Source: Cornus controversa (lineage: Eukaryota; Streptophyta; Magnoliopsida; Cornales; Cornaceae). Taken from it: a stretch of 64,000 nucleotides of DNA. Of this stretch, positions 21,122-33,400 are shown piece by piece (positions within the stretch are counted from its first letter, which is position 1; each line of letters starts with the position of its first letter). The position numbers were made by a program, and so were the translations under genes. The stretch spans positions 86,083,033 through 86,147,032 of the forward strand of contig CM048845.1 of NCBI GenBank assembly GCA_026545225.1, in the 5' to 3' direction. The notes under the pieces are model-generated. The model saw nothing but the letters and a program-made list of their open reading frames with translations, was not told the origin of the DNA and did not search any database.

Positions 21122-22668
21122 AACGATGTTCCCTAGTTAACTACATTTACCATTGTGGAGTTAGTTTATATATATATATATGTGTGTGTGTGAGGGCAAA
21201 GTTGTATATAGTGAAATTTTTTCGTAATTTTAGTAGGAGCAAAGTGTAATTTTAATATGATATTTTCATAATTTTTATAAACTTATAGGCATATAATAAA
21301 AAAAATAAAAATTTCAATGGGTCCATGGTTATGGTGTGATTTTTTCGGACATGTTAGTTGTGGAGAATTCCTTATTTTTCTTGCTTTGAAAAAAAAATTC
21401 TTACATAGGTAATGCGTTTGAAAAAAAAAAATCTAACCTATGTAATGCATATCTTCCAGTTTAGTACCAAAAAAATATTATTAATAATTTATTAATACGA
21501 ATCAAATAGTAAATGATAATATAGATGCTAAAACTAATCAAAGTAGGTTCACTTATTATGACATTGATGCTATATGAATTTTTCATTCAATACAAATAAG
21601 CAAGCCACAAAACTCAATCGGTTTGGCATATAATTTACCAACTTATTGTCTCAAACTCGGTTTGTGTTGCATATTCCGACTTCATGCCTTTTGTTTGGCC
21701 AGTTGTTGTTGTGGAGATAGTCATCTACCATTGAAGCAACATCTATTAACCACCACAAAAATTGACCCATAACCAGCATTGATTACTGCAATTCAAGATC
21801 CAAAAAAAAACTCTATCGAATCAATTGAAAATTAGAAAGAGAAAAAAATCAATTCTAAATGAGTTTATAGTGAAGTATATTTTTATGCAATGAAACTATT
21901 GTTCAAGAGTTTTAGGAACCTTGATTTGGTCTACTCCATTATCCCAGTTGTTTTCCTTTCTCTTTTTCGTTTTTCCCTCTTCTCCTATCATAGGTAAATA
22001 TACAAATAAACATTATAATCTGTTTTACAATTTATAATGATAGAAAACAACTCATTAAACAAAATCGAAATTGAAGTTGGAAAATTAGTTTGTATGATGA
22101 AACTGATCTGATGTTAGCCTTTGTGTTCAAGACATAAGGGTGTGTGACAAAAAGTAAAGAAAAAACTAAGCAAAACTAAAAGAAAAAGAAGCAATCGGAT
22201 GACAGGAAATAAATGAAAAACAAATGGCTAACAATTAAAGTTGAGAAACCTGTTTCTCCCTCCACTCCTTGCATTTGATATTTTTATTGCTTGGCACAAA
22301 ACACATATATAGACAAAATAGAAAAGGATGAAAAGGTCCTATGGAATTAGAAGATCATGTCATTTCCATTAAATTGTCACAAAGATCACACAAACACGCA
22401 CAATGCGTTCTAAATCACTTCTCTTAACAACTTGGTGGATTAAGTAGTGTTTCGGTTGCACAATTTCAAAACAAATACTTCTTTTTTTCTTTCGCTGAAC
22501 ATATGATGAGAAAAGTGCTAATGGAAGCTTTGATGCCACCACTAGTTGCATCAACTAAGACACCAATCCCCATACCACTGTCATTCCCACTATTTTCTTT
22601 GGTAAATAAATTTAAACCCTGAACCTGTCATTTGAGCCGTGAATGACAAACACTCACGCAAGCTATTT
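21122..22668. other. AT-rich spacer
   Basis: No gene recognised. A TA/GT microsatellite lies at about 21170-21192. Scattered A-rich tracts only. Confidence 0.55.
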
Positions 22669-23276
22669 GTGCTGAAAACTCCGAAAATTTTATTTTATTT
22701 TTACATAAAATTCTCTTGAACTATTCAATTATTACAAAGTGATGTTTTAATGACACAAATGTCCTTAATATAAATTTAAGAAAATGGTGCCCCTTAATAT
22801 AAGATTAAAATTAATACAAATAACTTATTTAACATAGTGTTGTTAAAAATTATGTTTGATAAATAAATTTAATGCGTGTCTATAAGAAAATGAAAATACA
22901 TTAGAGTAATTTTCACAAATTTCTTAAATTTTCAAAATTAAAAAGGAAAAGAAAACCTAAAATGAAATCCATTTTAAAGAAAACCAAAATTTCTTAAATT
23001 TATATTAAGGGGCATTATAGTCATTATAACATCACTTCAATGGTGAATAATTTTCATAATTTTCTTAAAGTTCTATTTTAAAAAAAAAATAAAAAAGGAA
23101 AAGAAATCCTAAAATAAAAATCATTTTAAAGAAAATTAAATTTTTCTAAAATTTATATTTAAGGGCATTTTTGTTATTATAATGTCACTTTGCAACAATT
23201 GAATAGTTTAGGGAGATTTACATCAATTTTTTTTTATAGGGATTTACATCAATTTTTTTATAGGAGTTTTTTGTGC
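22669..23276. mobile_element. Foldback-type element with long inverted arms
   Basis: The left arm (about 22690-22795) and right arm (about 23140-23276) are inverted copies: GAACTATTCAATTATTACAA on the left matches AAACTATTCAATTGTTGCAA on the complement of the right, continuing through AAAGTGA, AATGTCCTTA and TATAAATTTA. The centre is AT-rich and internally repetitive. No coding sequence and no clear target duplication. Confidence 0.65.
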
Positions 23277-23790
23277 CAAAAATTAAAAGTGAAGAAGAGT
23301 TTTATGCAATTTGCCCTATTTTAATATTCAAGCCTTATTAAACCGTAGTCGATGGCAACCTTTAGGAGAGTTTTGTTATTTGTGCCGATTCAGCCCAAGC
23401 TGAATAAATATATGCACGGGTGAAATTTTACTTGATAAAAATATAATAAATTTTTTGAACCAAAACAGTAATATAATAAAATTTTCATTTTTAATGTTGC
23501 GCAACAAATAAGAGAAAGAGAATAAGTGGTGAAATGGAATGCATTTCATTATACCAAATTAGCCCTTCATGTTTTAACATTAAATGGATACTCAAACGTA
23601 CATTCATTACTGAGAGTGTCCACTCACATGTATAAGTCAGATACAATGTGACTATTCCGTACTCCGTTTAAATATCTGCTTACTACCGGAGCATTTGTAT
23701 GATATCCCAACGTTCACCCAATACATGCTAATGATGCTATATATGTAATGGCAACGCAGACCTTCCATTTTCATTCAGTTTTCTAACAGT
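23277..23790. other. AT-rich spacer
   Basis: Nothing recognisable between the foldback element and duplicated unit B. Confidence 0.5.
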
Positions 23791-24991
23791 TATGTCTTCC
23801 CCTAGTTGCTACGTACAGTATAGTTATTCAGTGTTCAAAGTTTCATTTTTTGTTGTTCATAGTTCTTTTTACTTAGTTCGTTTATTCAGTTCTGGGGACA
23901 TTTCAGTGTCACCCTTTAGATTTGTCCGTGTCATAGGTAGACGATGAACTCTGTATTGGCAGTGTCCATTTTGGATTTCCTTCTCTTTTCCTTGTTTCCG
24001 TTTTCGTATGTGTTCACTGAAATGCATTAATTCTAAATTTTTTCATGGCCATAAACTTGTTTCTACTGAATGCAGCTACGTCGGTATGTGGCAATAATTT
24101 GCTTTCTTGAATACATAAAATACAAACTGCATAAAAACCTTCTGACAAAGCAATATAAATATTTTTTAATTTTCTGATAAAGTTCATACCAAGGAAGTTT
24201 TAGTAGCCCAAGTTGGATAAATCCTTTTTTCACGTATTCACCTGTATATAGGTTATTACTTCATTTAATTCACACACTATCATATTTTTTATTTTAATGC
24301 AAGTAATTTTCAAATATCAACGTTTTTGTTTATATGTACGACACTTTTGAGTTGTTGGGAAAAGTTTATGTGATAGGTTTTTATTTGCAGAGATGTTCGT
24401 TGGCCCGTTGCAGTAATGATGGAACGCTACACATGCATGCATGGGAAAGTGTATAAAATCATTAAAGGGAAATATTGCTAGGAAATCTCTCTCAATACAG
24501 CAAGAATCTAGGATATTTCTTTAAACCATATGCACAAAATTAGGATTAACAGTCTGTTTCCGTATTTCATAAAATGATTAATTTAAGCATTTTTAGGGTA
24601 TTATTGAGAAAAAGATCGACATGATTGTGAAAAAAGAGAAAATAGCTAGTGTGTAAAATCATGTGTCTAGGTACATGTCCATGATTAATTGTTGTAAATA
24701 CATGTTATGCAAATATTGGAAGGGACGTCTGTGAAAGCTAAAGCTAAAAGGAATTATCCAACAGCTGCTTGGAATGGGATAAGGAAGAAATGGATTCGAG
24801 ACTACACGTGTTTAGCTTCTATTCTGCTATGGCAGATATGAAAAGTTAAATGATCAAATCTTCAAAGATAAAAAGGTGGAATGATTTAGAAATAGTGTAT
24901 ATGGCAGTCCCAACAATTTTATGACTTCAATGAGACCAGTGTAGATGGAAACAGGGTAGTGCAGACTGCAATTCACAGAGGTAGCCTTGAG
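23791..24991. repeat. Segmental duplication, unit B
   Basis: Second copy of the Alba 3'-flank segment, about 4 kb downstream of unit A and in the same orientation. It holds about 570 bp (24080-24650) with no counterpart in unit A and lacks unit A's transposon. Its right end runs into an RNase H-like remnant. Confidence 0.85.
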
Positions 24992-25340
24992 TTCCCTTGC
25001 AGTCACTCACTGATTGCTGTAGGCGTGGTTGTTAGAGATCACTTAGGGAATGTACTCAAAGACCATTTTCAGGATCCATATGTTGCATAAGTTCTGGTGA
25101 TGATTGAGGGATTAAAAATGTCGCTTACATGGGGCTTTAAGAATGTGATCCTAGAGGGTGCATGATCCTTAAGCTGTGATTAAAGATTGTCGAGAATGAA
25201 AGTTGTATTTCTTGTGTGCTTTGATCAGGTGGGAAACTTTTCATTGTACTATGCCCCTAGGAGTGCAAACATGGTAGCTGTGGTTTGAGTTTCATCTGAA
25301 TTTATGAGAATTACCCAAGTTTGAATACAGATTCCCTTTT
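24930..25340 (+). pseudogene. RNase H-like (RVT_3) remnant
   Basis: Reads DGNRVVQTAIHRGS, then IAVGVVVRDHLGNVL, VLVMIEGLKMSLTWGFKNVILEG and APRSANMVA. This is the order of the plant RNase H-like domain: GxVVRDxxG strand, EALK/EGLKMSL helix, and the R(A/S)AN.VA motif near the end. Several in-frame stops interrupt it, so it is a pseudogene. The family includes both LINE-derived and free-standing host copies, and I cannot tell which this is. Only its very start is present in unit A. Confidence 0.65.
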
Positions 25341-26740
25341 CTTGCTTTGAAAACAAAAAAAAAATGGAACATATGCACTACACTATCTTCTTTAATAATT
25401 ATTTAATACGAATCAAATAGTAGATGAGAATATATATGCTAACAAGTGACAAATAAGATTAAAATGAGATTAATTTGGAGTAAACTAATAAAATTATGTA
25501 AGTTATTATAATTGTGATGTGGGTTGTATAACAGAAATAAAGGAGTAGGGGAAGACAGCTTGCAATTAATAAATTTGTGGAAATAATTTTTTTGTACATC
25601 AATTTTGTCATTGAGACCATTTGGAGGTATCATTTCTCTATAGTAGAAGAACAAATGAATTACTTCAATTGGCAAATGCAGATGAATGATGCCCTAAAAG
25701 ACATGATTTTATTGAAAATCAACTCTTCTTTTGTTCAGCTTTCTACAATGCAGTCTTGAGTTAATTTTTTTTTCTTCCATTTATTACTTTTAAACATTTA
25801 TTATTATAAGGGAAATCAATCCGTCATTTTTAACTTCGGAAGTAAATCATTTGGTTTATTTGCTGACACTTTTTTGGTGGCTATGTGCGGTTACTTAATG
25901 TAACCGAGATTCGTTAGACCAGCGTCCTTGAAGTATTAAGTCAGCCTACCTGAATGACTAACTTAGTAAGGAGTAAGACTAGACAAGTGAAAGAAGAGAA
26001 GTTAGTGAGCAAGAAAGAGGTTGAGAGATTGCTAGAGAACTCTATACAAGTCTAGAAAGTTTCACACAATGCTAGAGAATTTTGAAAGAGTCCACATTTG
26101 TATAGAGAAGACTAGAATGTTTTGGAGCTTGTTGTCATGCAGACTCCCATGTCACTCTTACTGTACAGCAGTGTCGCATAACCTCCAACTACGGGGAGTG
26201 ACAGATTGCTTGTTTGACATAGAACATGCCATGGGTGTGTTAGAAATCCCCAGTTGATCATATCTAACTACATAGAACTGTTGTTTAGAAACCTCATGGG
26301 CTGGAGCAATTTTGTTATTCACATGATAGTTACATAATTGATTATATTCGTTTCATGATAACCTAATTGACAATACTTTACATAATTGATTGTATTCGTT
26401 TCATAATAACCTAAATGTACTATCTATAAGACTCTTATGCACTTAAATGATCTAATGGATACAACAATTGCAAGTACTCATGTAAGTGCAACATATCATA
26501 TTTTCAGTGTGTGAAAATGTTGATTGCACATTATATCAAACGCATGGTATACAACTTGATTGGTAAAAAGATAATCAAATTAATACTCAATTAATTCACA
26601 TACTCAAAGCATTCATCTTATCCTCCTCATATAAATTAAAGCATTTAAACTCATAACATTCATATATAAAATATAATAAAATTAAACATATGAAATGATA
26701 TTAACTAAAAGAGTTAAGGGTTAAAGAAATGTTAACTCAA
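25341..26740. other. Intergenic spacer with a 45-bp direct repeat
   Basis: AT-rich, with no gene recognised. Two copies of TACATAATTGATTATATTCG-like sequence followed by TTTCATGATAACCTAA lie at about 26331-26375 and 26379-26415. Confidence 0.5.
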
Positions 26741-28680
26741 GACACCATGATTTACATCGTTCAACACCTTTATTGGTTGCGTACGTCCATGCCTCAAGAG
26801 TATCTTTTGAGATTTTCACTATCGAGTTTCCTTAAGGGTAGAAAGCAAACATTTACAATTGTCAAGTGCAACACTTGGACTTCTTTGCTCTGGTGAACAC
26901 CGCACCAAGACTTCATTGCCAAGCACACGACTTGGGCTTCCTGTTTCTTTTGACAATTGAAAGATAACTATTGTTCACTCTAACAGGTAGAGAGTGCTAC
27001 CCAATCATTCTCCTTATAAGGTAGAGAATGAACCTTTACAAGCTTCCATAAAACTATCCCTTTTGCCAAAAGCACTTCTTGGACTTCCTTTCAAATAAAA
27101 TGAATAAAAGTTCAAGTACAATAGAGAATATCCCTCAATGGATAGATACACAAATGATAGCTTGATATTTTAGAGTTATAAATGAAGTATTTAAGAAAAA
27201 ACTCAACTCTAGATGAATATGAAAAATGAACAATAGATATGCAATGTAAGTTCGCTAGCCCTTTTTCTTACAATAAAGTTTCTACTAATTGATATGAAAT
27301 GATTGTTTCATGGTAGAATTCACTCACAATATGTATAAACTAAATACACAAAGTAAGTTTTTCACTTTCTATTTTCTCTCTACAGTTAAATACAGTCCAA
27401 ACATTTATATATAGAGTCTTTGAATAATGTAGTTATTGGAGGTTGTTGGAAGTATTAAATGCACCAAACTAGTCGTTAGATTCAGATCTAGTAACTTTCA
27501 GTATACTGAAAATAATGTTTCAATCAGCTGAAGGAGTGCTATAGAAACTCTTATTTCTCATTGTCACTTTCAGCAAGCTCAAAGTGAATTTTCAGGCTTC
27601 TCAAAGTTTAACAAACCTCTGAAGAATATTCAAAAAAGTATAAGTAAGGCTCATAAATTAGACTTGGTTTTTAAAGAATCTTTCTGAGGCTTAAGACCTA
27701 TCTCTTAGTGAAATAATAACCCAGAAATGATACGAATGAAAATACATCATGGTCCTATTATATAAGTGAGTTCTTTACAAGTTGTGGTAACCTTAAACCA
27801 ACTCGATCAAGGTAACAAATCCCTTATGAATCAATTTGATTCAAGTTCCTTGACTTCACAATTTCATTAAATCTGAAAATTAAGAATTAAAGATATTTCT
27901 AATTGGAGATCATCTCAATATTACTTAAGACTTTTCATGATTTAAACATATAAGTTCAAAACATTTTTGCTCAAATTCTTAGAGACCATTCCAAATAATA
28001 TAATTGAAAGACATGGTCTTAGTTATGACTTAATAGTTAAGTTCTTCCAAAACTTATGAGAACTTGAAATAACTCAACCACAGAAAATGCCTCATAAAGT
28101 TATAAATGAAGTTCATGGCATATTGGTTATGGTCTAATGACTTATGGATGATATGTATATTTCTATAGTTCACTAAGTCAATAGATGAGTTTTTAAAAGA
28201 AGTTGCATTAAAAATAACTTTACATTAAATACTAGCACTCACTCAATACTAGTATACCCAAATCTTTTGATCTTCAAATCTTTAAGCTCTTGAATTCTTT
28301 TATCATGTGGCGTAAATTCACTTCAACTTCGCCATTGATTTTGATTATTGATATTTGAGTTCTATGATCATATGATTTCATATATTTTCTTGTAAATCTT
28401 TTTGAAGTCTAAAACATTTAAAATACTTGAGATAATGTGATATCTTGTAAAATGTACACTCAAGTAATTAAACTTATTAGATTTACACTACAATCTATTA
28501 TCATCAAAATTACCCAATAATAATATTTGTGAATAATGATAATATATTATATGCAATATGATTGTTTGCACTAATGTCTCCATATTAAGATCGTGTTATG
28601 ACTTATGATCCAACTAAACATCATATATCCATATTCTATACACATCACATATACAAACATTCCTTTCTAATTCATTTGAT
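26741..28680. mobile_element. Possible old LTR-retrotransposon sequence
   Basis: The stretch 26745-26810 (ACATCGTTCAACACCTTTAT ... GCGTACGTCCATGCCTC) resembles the conserved stretch near one end of many plant copia LTRs. No LTR pair, primer-binding site or protein domain could be seen, so the rest is simply AT-rich sequence. If real, it is an old and much decayed fossil. Confidence 0.3.
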
Positions 28681-28691
28681 TTGAACACCTC

Positions 28692-28723
<32 letters not shown>

Positions 28724-29218
28724 TTTTTTTTTTTTTCTTTTCTCTCATTTATCTTTTGCAAACAAGAATACTATTATTTTCTTTCTTTTACTTTATAATT
28801 TATCCAAACATGAATATACATTCCTCTCTTTTATTTTCTCTCATAACTAATGTTATCCTTTCTTTTATTTTCTCTCTTGTTTATCCAAATGAAGCCTTAG
28901 GGTTTCAGGTGAGAGAAAAGAGATTTAGGGTTTATAGTGACGGGGAAGAGAGAGAGAGAAAGAAATTGATCATTATATGGAGTAAATTTGTATTTATTTG
29001 ATTACATAAGCTATCTAAGCAATTTTATTTATTAAAACGGAGGACAGTTTGGTACTTTCACAAAAAAAAGTTAACAATGATTTCGTAAATAATTTTCTTT
29101 GTGGGTAATTTCAACAAACCTCACCTAAGAGTAATTTACTCTAACAATAGTATTTAATTGTTAATAATAGTATTTAATTTTTAATCTTATTTGATGACAC
29201 AATCTGAAATTCTAAACA

Positions 29219-30121
29219 TTGGACAATGTTTGGGTCCTGCCCGGACTGGATGAAGTTTGTTCTGCCAATTGATGTGGTCCAACAAAATGTTAACACGTGT
29301 CTTATTAGTATTATTTTTTAAATCAAATCAAACCCGGGTTAAGATTCATACTACAAAATTACCCATTTATTACATACACCACCGAAGCCCTAGTTTTCAT
29401 GCTTAATTACTATTTCTTACCATCTGTGGTCTGTCCCATCTCTCATCGAAGCAGCCTCCCTCTCTCTCTGGTACCAGATTTGGCCTGAAACGGAGCTCTA
29501 ACAAAGATTTTCCATTAAATTGATCTATTCTCAAGAAACAGGATTGTGAATTGTGAAATGGAAAGACTTGCCGTAAAAGAAGATGATAATGAAGCAATGC
29601 TGCGAAGTGGTGGATTTGAGGAGACATGGAACAGAGAGACTTAATTATTGTAAGAGACAATAAAAACGAATGTTGGTGTGAGCCTCTGTTTCAGGCATAG
29701 ATATCCAAATTTTATGCGCTCCATATATATATATATATATAACAATAAGAGATAGTGGGTGGGAAGCAATAGAAAGAGAGATAAAGTGGTGGTGCGCTCT
29801 ATATATATATATATATATAACAATAGGAGATAGTGGGTGGGAAGCAATAGAGAGAGAGATAAAGTGGTGGTAGCTGTGGCCAAGACGAGTGGTGGTGGTG
29901 GTGGTGGAGGCGGCGACAACAGGTTGGAAATAGACGTTAGACAGTTTGAGATTGATTTTTTTTTATGGGTTCTACCTGAATTAACCCATTTAAAAATGGT
30001 CTAATATATTATTTAATTTTTTAAATATTAGATAATTTTTAAGACGTGTTAGCATTTGGTTCGACCACATCAGCTGACAGACGAACTTCATCCACCCCGG
30101 ATAGGACCGAGCATTGTCCAA
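29219..30121. mobile_element. Long terminal-inverted-repeat element upstream of the O-FucT gene
   Basis: About 110 bp at each end are inverted copies: TTGGACAATGTTTGGGTCCT on the left against TTGGACAATGCTCGGTCCTA on the complement of the right end. These are followed on both sides by GGATGAAGTT, GATGTGGTC and TAACACGT. The inside (29330-30000) has no transposase and includes a tandem duplication at 29715-29870. No convincing target duplication was found. Long arms and about 900 bp suit a non-autonomous Mutator-like or foldback element. Confidence 0.75.
29715..29870. repeat. Tandem duplication of about 78 bp with AT microsatellites
   Basis: Two copies of GCGCTC(C/T)ATATAT..., AACAATA(A/G)GAGATAGTGG and GTGGGAAGCAATAGA(A/G)AGAG lie head to tail inside the long-inverted-repeat element. 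A GGTGGTGGTGG tract follows at 29888-29910. Confidence 0.9.
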
Positions 30122-30341
30122 AAAATAATTCACTTAAAAGATGACAAAATATTAAGTGGGCCGCAGAAGTTATGGAGATAAACCGGTTCAAATCCGGTCA
30201 CGTTTAAGATTCACCAAACCGTTCCAGTTTTTTTTTTTTTTTTGTAATATAGATGAACAGAGATATAAGAAAGATAGATCTACTTCTACGCACTATATTA
30301 TGTATTTATTTTACACAGAGCTTTCGCTACTCTCACCAATC

Positions 30342-30348
30342 TATAAAT
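30342..30348 (+). promoter_or_regulatory. TATA box of the O-fucosyltransferase gene
   Basis: TATAAAT, 151 bp upstream of the start codon and 221 bp downstream of the inverted-repeat element. Well placed for a plant core promoter; no experimental support. Confidence 0.55.
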
Positions 30349-30492
30349 GAATTGTCGGTGTGGAACAAAACTCTTTCACCAGATTTCCCATCTTCCACAG
30401 AAACCCTAACCTGGAATCAATTTTAGTTACACTTCTCTTGATTTCATTCAATTCAATATCAAATTCAGAGTAGTGTTTTGAATAATTTACAT

Positions 30493-33400
30493 ATGAAAGG
30501 AATAGCAGCATTAAGCGTAAAGAAACCCTTGTTTGGTATTGTAGTGGCGGTCACCTCTCTCCTCCTCGCCGTGATCTTGTTATCTCCTTCTTCACCATTC
30601 TCTGAAAGCTATGTTTTATCTAGCTCTTCAAGGTACGTATACAATTCCCTATCTTTCTCACTAATTCGACCCTTTTGATTGCCGAGAAAACGATAGAATT
30701 GAAAATAAAAGAGAGAAATTTTCATTTGTTATTAGCATATTCTCTTTATGTTTTTGGTGCCAATTTTGTTCTGTGTTGGCTCAGTTTTATTGAACTGAGC
30801 ACCAATTAGTTGAGTTGAAAGTTGCAGTTTTTAATGGTTTTGATTTTTATCTTTTGCTTTAATTTCCTTGCTAACCAGACAGAGGCTAGAAATATGGTTT
30901 TCATTTTTTCCTTGGTATTATTATCTTTTTGTTCTGTTGAAATTTATTAACAATTCAGATCTGCAATGCGCAGTGAGAAATTGGATTTATGGAGTCTTCG
31001 AAGGATTGTAGATTGGCGACCTTGCAGATGGTGGCTTCAAGGAGATCCAACAGGTTAGCGGATTTTTTGTTTATCTTTGACAATTCTTGGGGATCGTATG
31101 ACCTACTCAAATAGCAAGGAGTCAAATTTTAGCTGTTGTTCATAATACAAATGATTTGTAAGCAGGATTTGTTCAAGAATATTAATTCTAAAAGAAAAAA
31201 TAAACTCAACAAATGAATTGAGAGTAGGAAATACAATATATGAAATGGAAATAGGTAGGATGTTTTCATTCTATAGTTTTTGGGATTAAATTTAAGAAAT
31301 AGCTCTGGAATAGTTTGTGGTGTTTGGGAACTACAGAATTATGCAGCAATATAATTTCGGGGTTCATTTGTTTGCTGGAATATTCGGGACAGGAGTTATC
31401 TTGGGAATTTGTTACGATATTTGGTTTGGGTAAGAGTTGGGTTAGGTTTGTGATGTATTACTTTGATATTCTGAGTCTGTCTTTTCTGGCTTCCAATGCA
31501 GACAATTGCATTTGGTTTTTTTGTGTTGAAATGCTGCAGCTTTGCCAGTAAAGAGTAATGGGTATATTCGAGTGGATTGCTATGGTGGGCTTAATCAGAT
31601 GAGGAGGGATGTGAGTGCTTCACCGTATTTCTATGACTGGTTCATTTTAAAATTTTTAACTTTTTGACACTTGAGATAAAGATTGTTGGTTGTTTTGTGA
31701 TGACTGCAGCTGTGTGATGGTGTTGGTATTACCCGGTTGCTAAATGCAACTCTTGTTCTGCCGAAGTTTGAAGTGGCTGCATATTGGAATGAATCAAGGT
31801 AATTATGGCCATGCATGAATGTTGAACTTTCAGTAAGTTTTTATTTTAAAGTTTATAAAATGACCTGCTTTTGTTGAGAAACAAGCCCCTAATCATGAAC
31901 CACCAAATATTACGATGTGATGAAAAGTAAACAAGTATGAAGAAATTTGCAAGAATACACCAAGAATTATACGTGGTTCGGCTAAATAAGCCTATATCCA
32001 CGGAGAGCCCGATTTCACTATATAGGTTATAACAGTACAAGTTGAAAGATTGTATCAAGAGTACGCTCAACTTTCAACCCTTAACCCTTATACACCCAAT
32101 CTCACTCAAAAGGAAATCACAAATTCTAAACAAGAATTCTCTCTCTAAGTGTCCTCTCAACAATGAGAGTATTGCCTCTTCTCTTCTCACTTGTCTCAAC
32201 CTATAACATAAGTAACTATTTATAGAGCCCAAAACTCAATTCCTTGGTAGACAAGGATTACAATTCCTTAGAGCCCAAGACTTGCCTAACAAATACTTTC
32301 TTGCGACCAAGACTTGCCTACTAAGAAATTAACTAATAAGATACAACTCTATAATAGAAACCTAATTACAATAAGAATTAGAGCCAACCTAACAGCTTCT
32401 ATATTAGTTTCTCATCTTACATCAAGCTATAGGTTTTAAATAGTCTCAATCGATGAAATTTCTCTTTTTTTCCTTTGGCAACAAAAGAATGAATTAATGC
32501 TGAAAGTCATTATTGATCATGTGGTATCGACGTATTGCTGCTCTTGTTCAGCGTTAAATCTATATTAAACTACAAAATCGAGTGCTGATAGTGTGGTAGG
32601 CCATGTACCTTAAGGAAACTTTACCAAGTAAATATGCAGCACTCCCTCAGCATCTTCACTTGTTTAAAGTTTTTATTTCAGACATCATCAGTGAATTGAT
32701 ATATACGGTGCATTAATTTATATTGCTTGATTGAATTTGTAGTTTCGAGGATTGGCGTGTCAGAAGGAATTTGGTTGAACAATGTATTGAGTTTGGAGGG
32801 AAAGATAAACATTGGTAACAACATAGATCTTAAATGCTAAGTCGCTAATGGATTGTAAGCAAAGAAAGATACAGTAAATCTATTTTTCTACATTCTGATA
32901 TCTACAAGGTGTGGCTACCACTGTTGATAACAGTTTTCTAGAATTGTTGCCTTTCCAATCTTTGATGTTTTGTTCGATTATAATTTATACATAACAGAAA
33001 TCTGATGGCAGTTTCCGTAGCTGGAAATCACCTTTAACTTGAACTTGAAGTTACTTTTATTTGGGAACTTCACTTTGATGGATTCATATATTGTAGGGAG
33101 GTTATTGAGCACTTACAGGCTTAATATTTTGGTTAGCATTTTAACTCTGAAGCAAGGTCCCAATTAGATTTTTGAAGGTTGATGATGATTTTTTCCTTTG
33201 ATAAACTTGAATATTTTTTAGGAGATTAGAAATCTTGCTTTGATGAATCTTGACTTTGTAGAGAGTATATTTTAAAAATTCATAAAAACCAAGATTTCTT
33301 TGGCAGTGGTAGTAGAGTGCAAAAATTAAAGCAAAATCACTATGAAGAGGCGTTATGAGGAAGAATGGCTCAGGGAAAAAATATGAGGGCGACCCATGGG

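Noticed and set aside
30150-30215. Possible tRNA, from ACCGGTTCAAATCCGGT that folds as a T-arm
   Set aside because: No matching acceptor stem, D-arm or anticodon arm upstream; probably chance.
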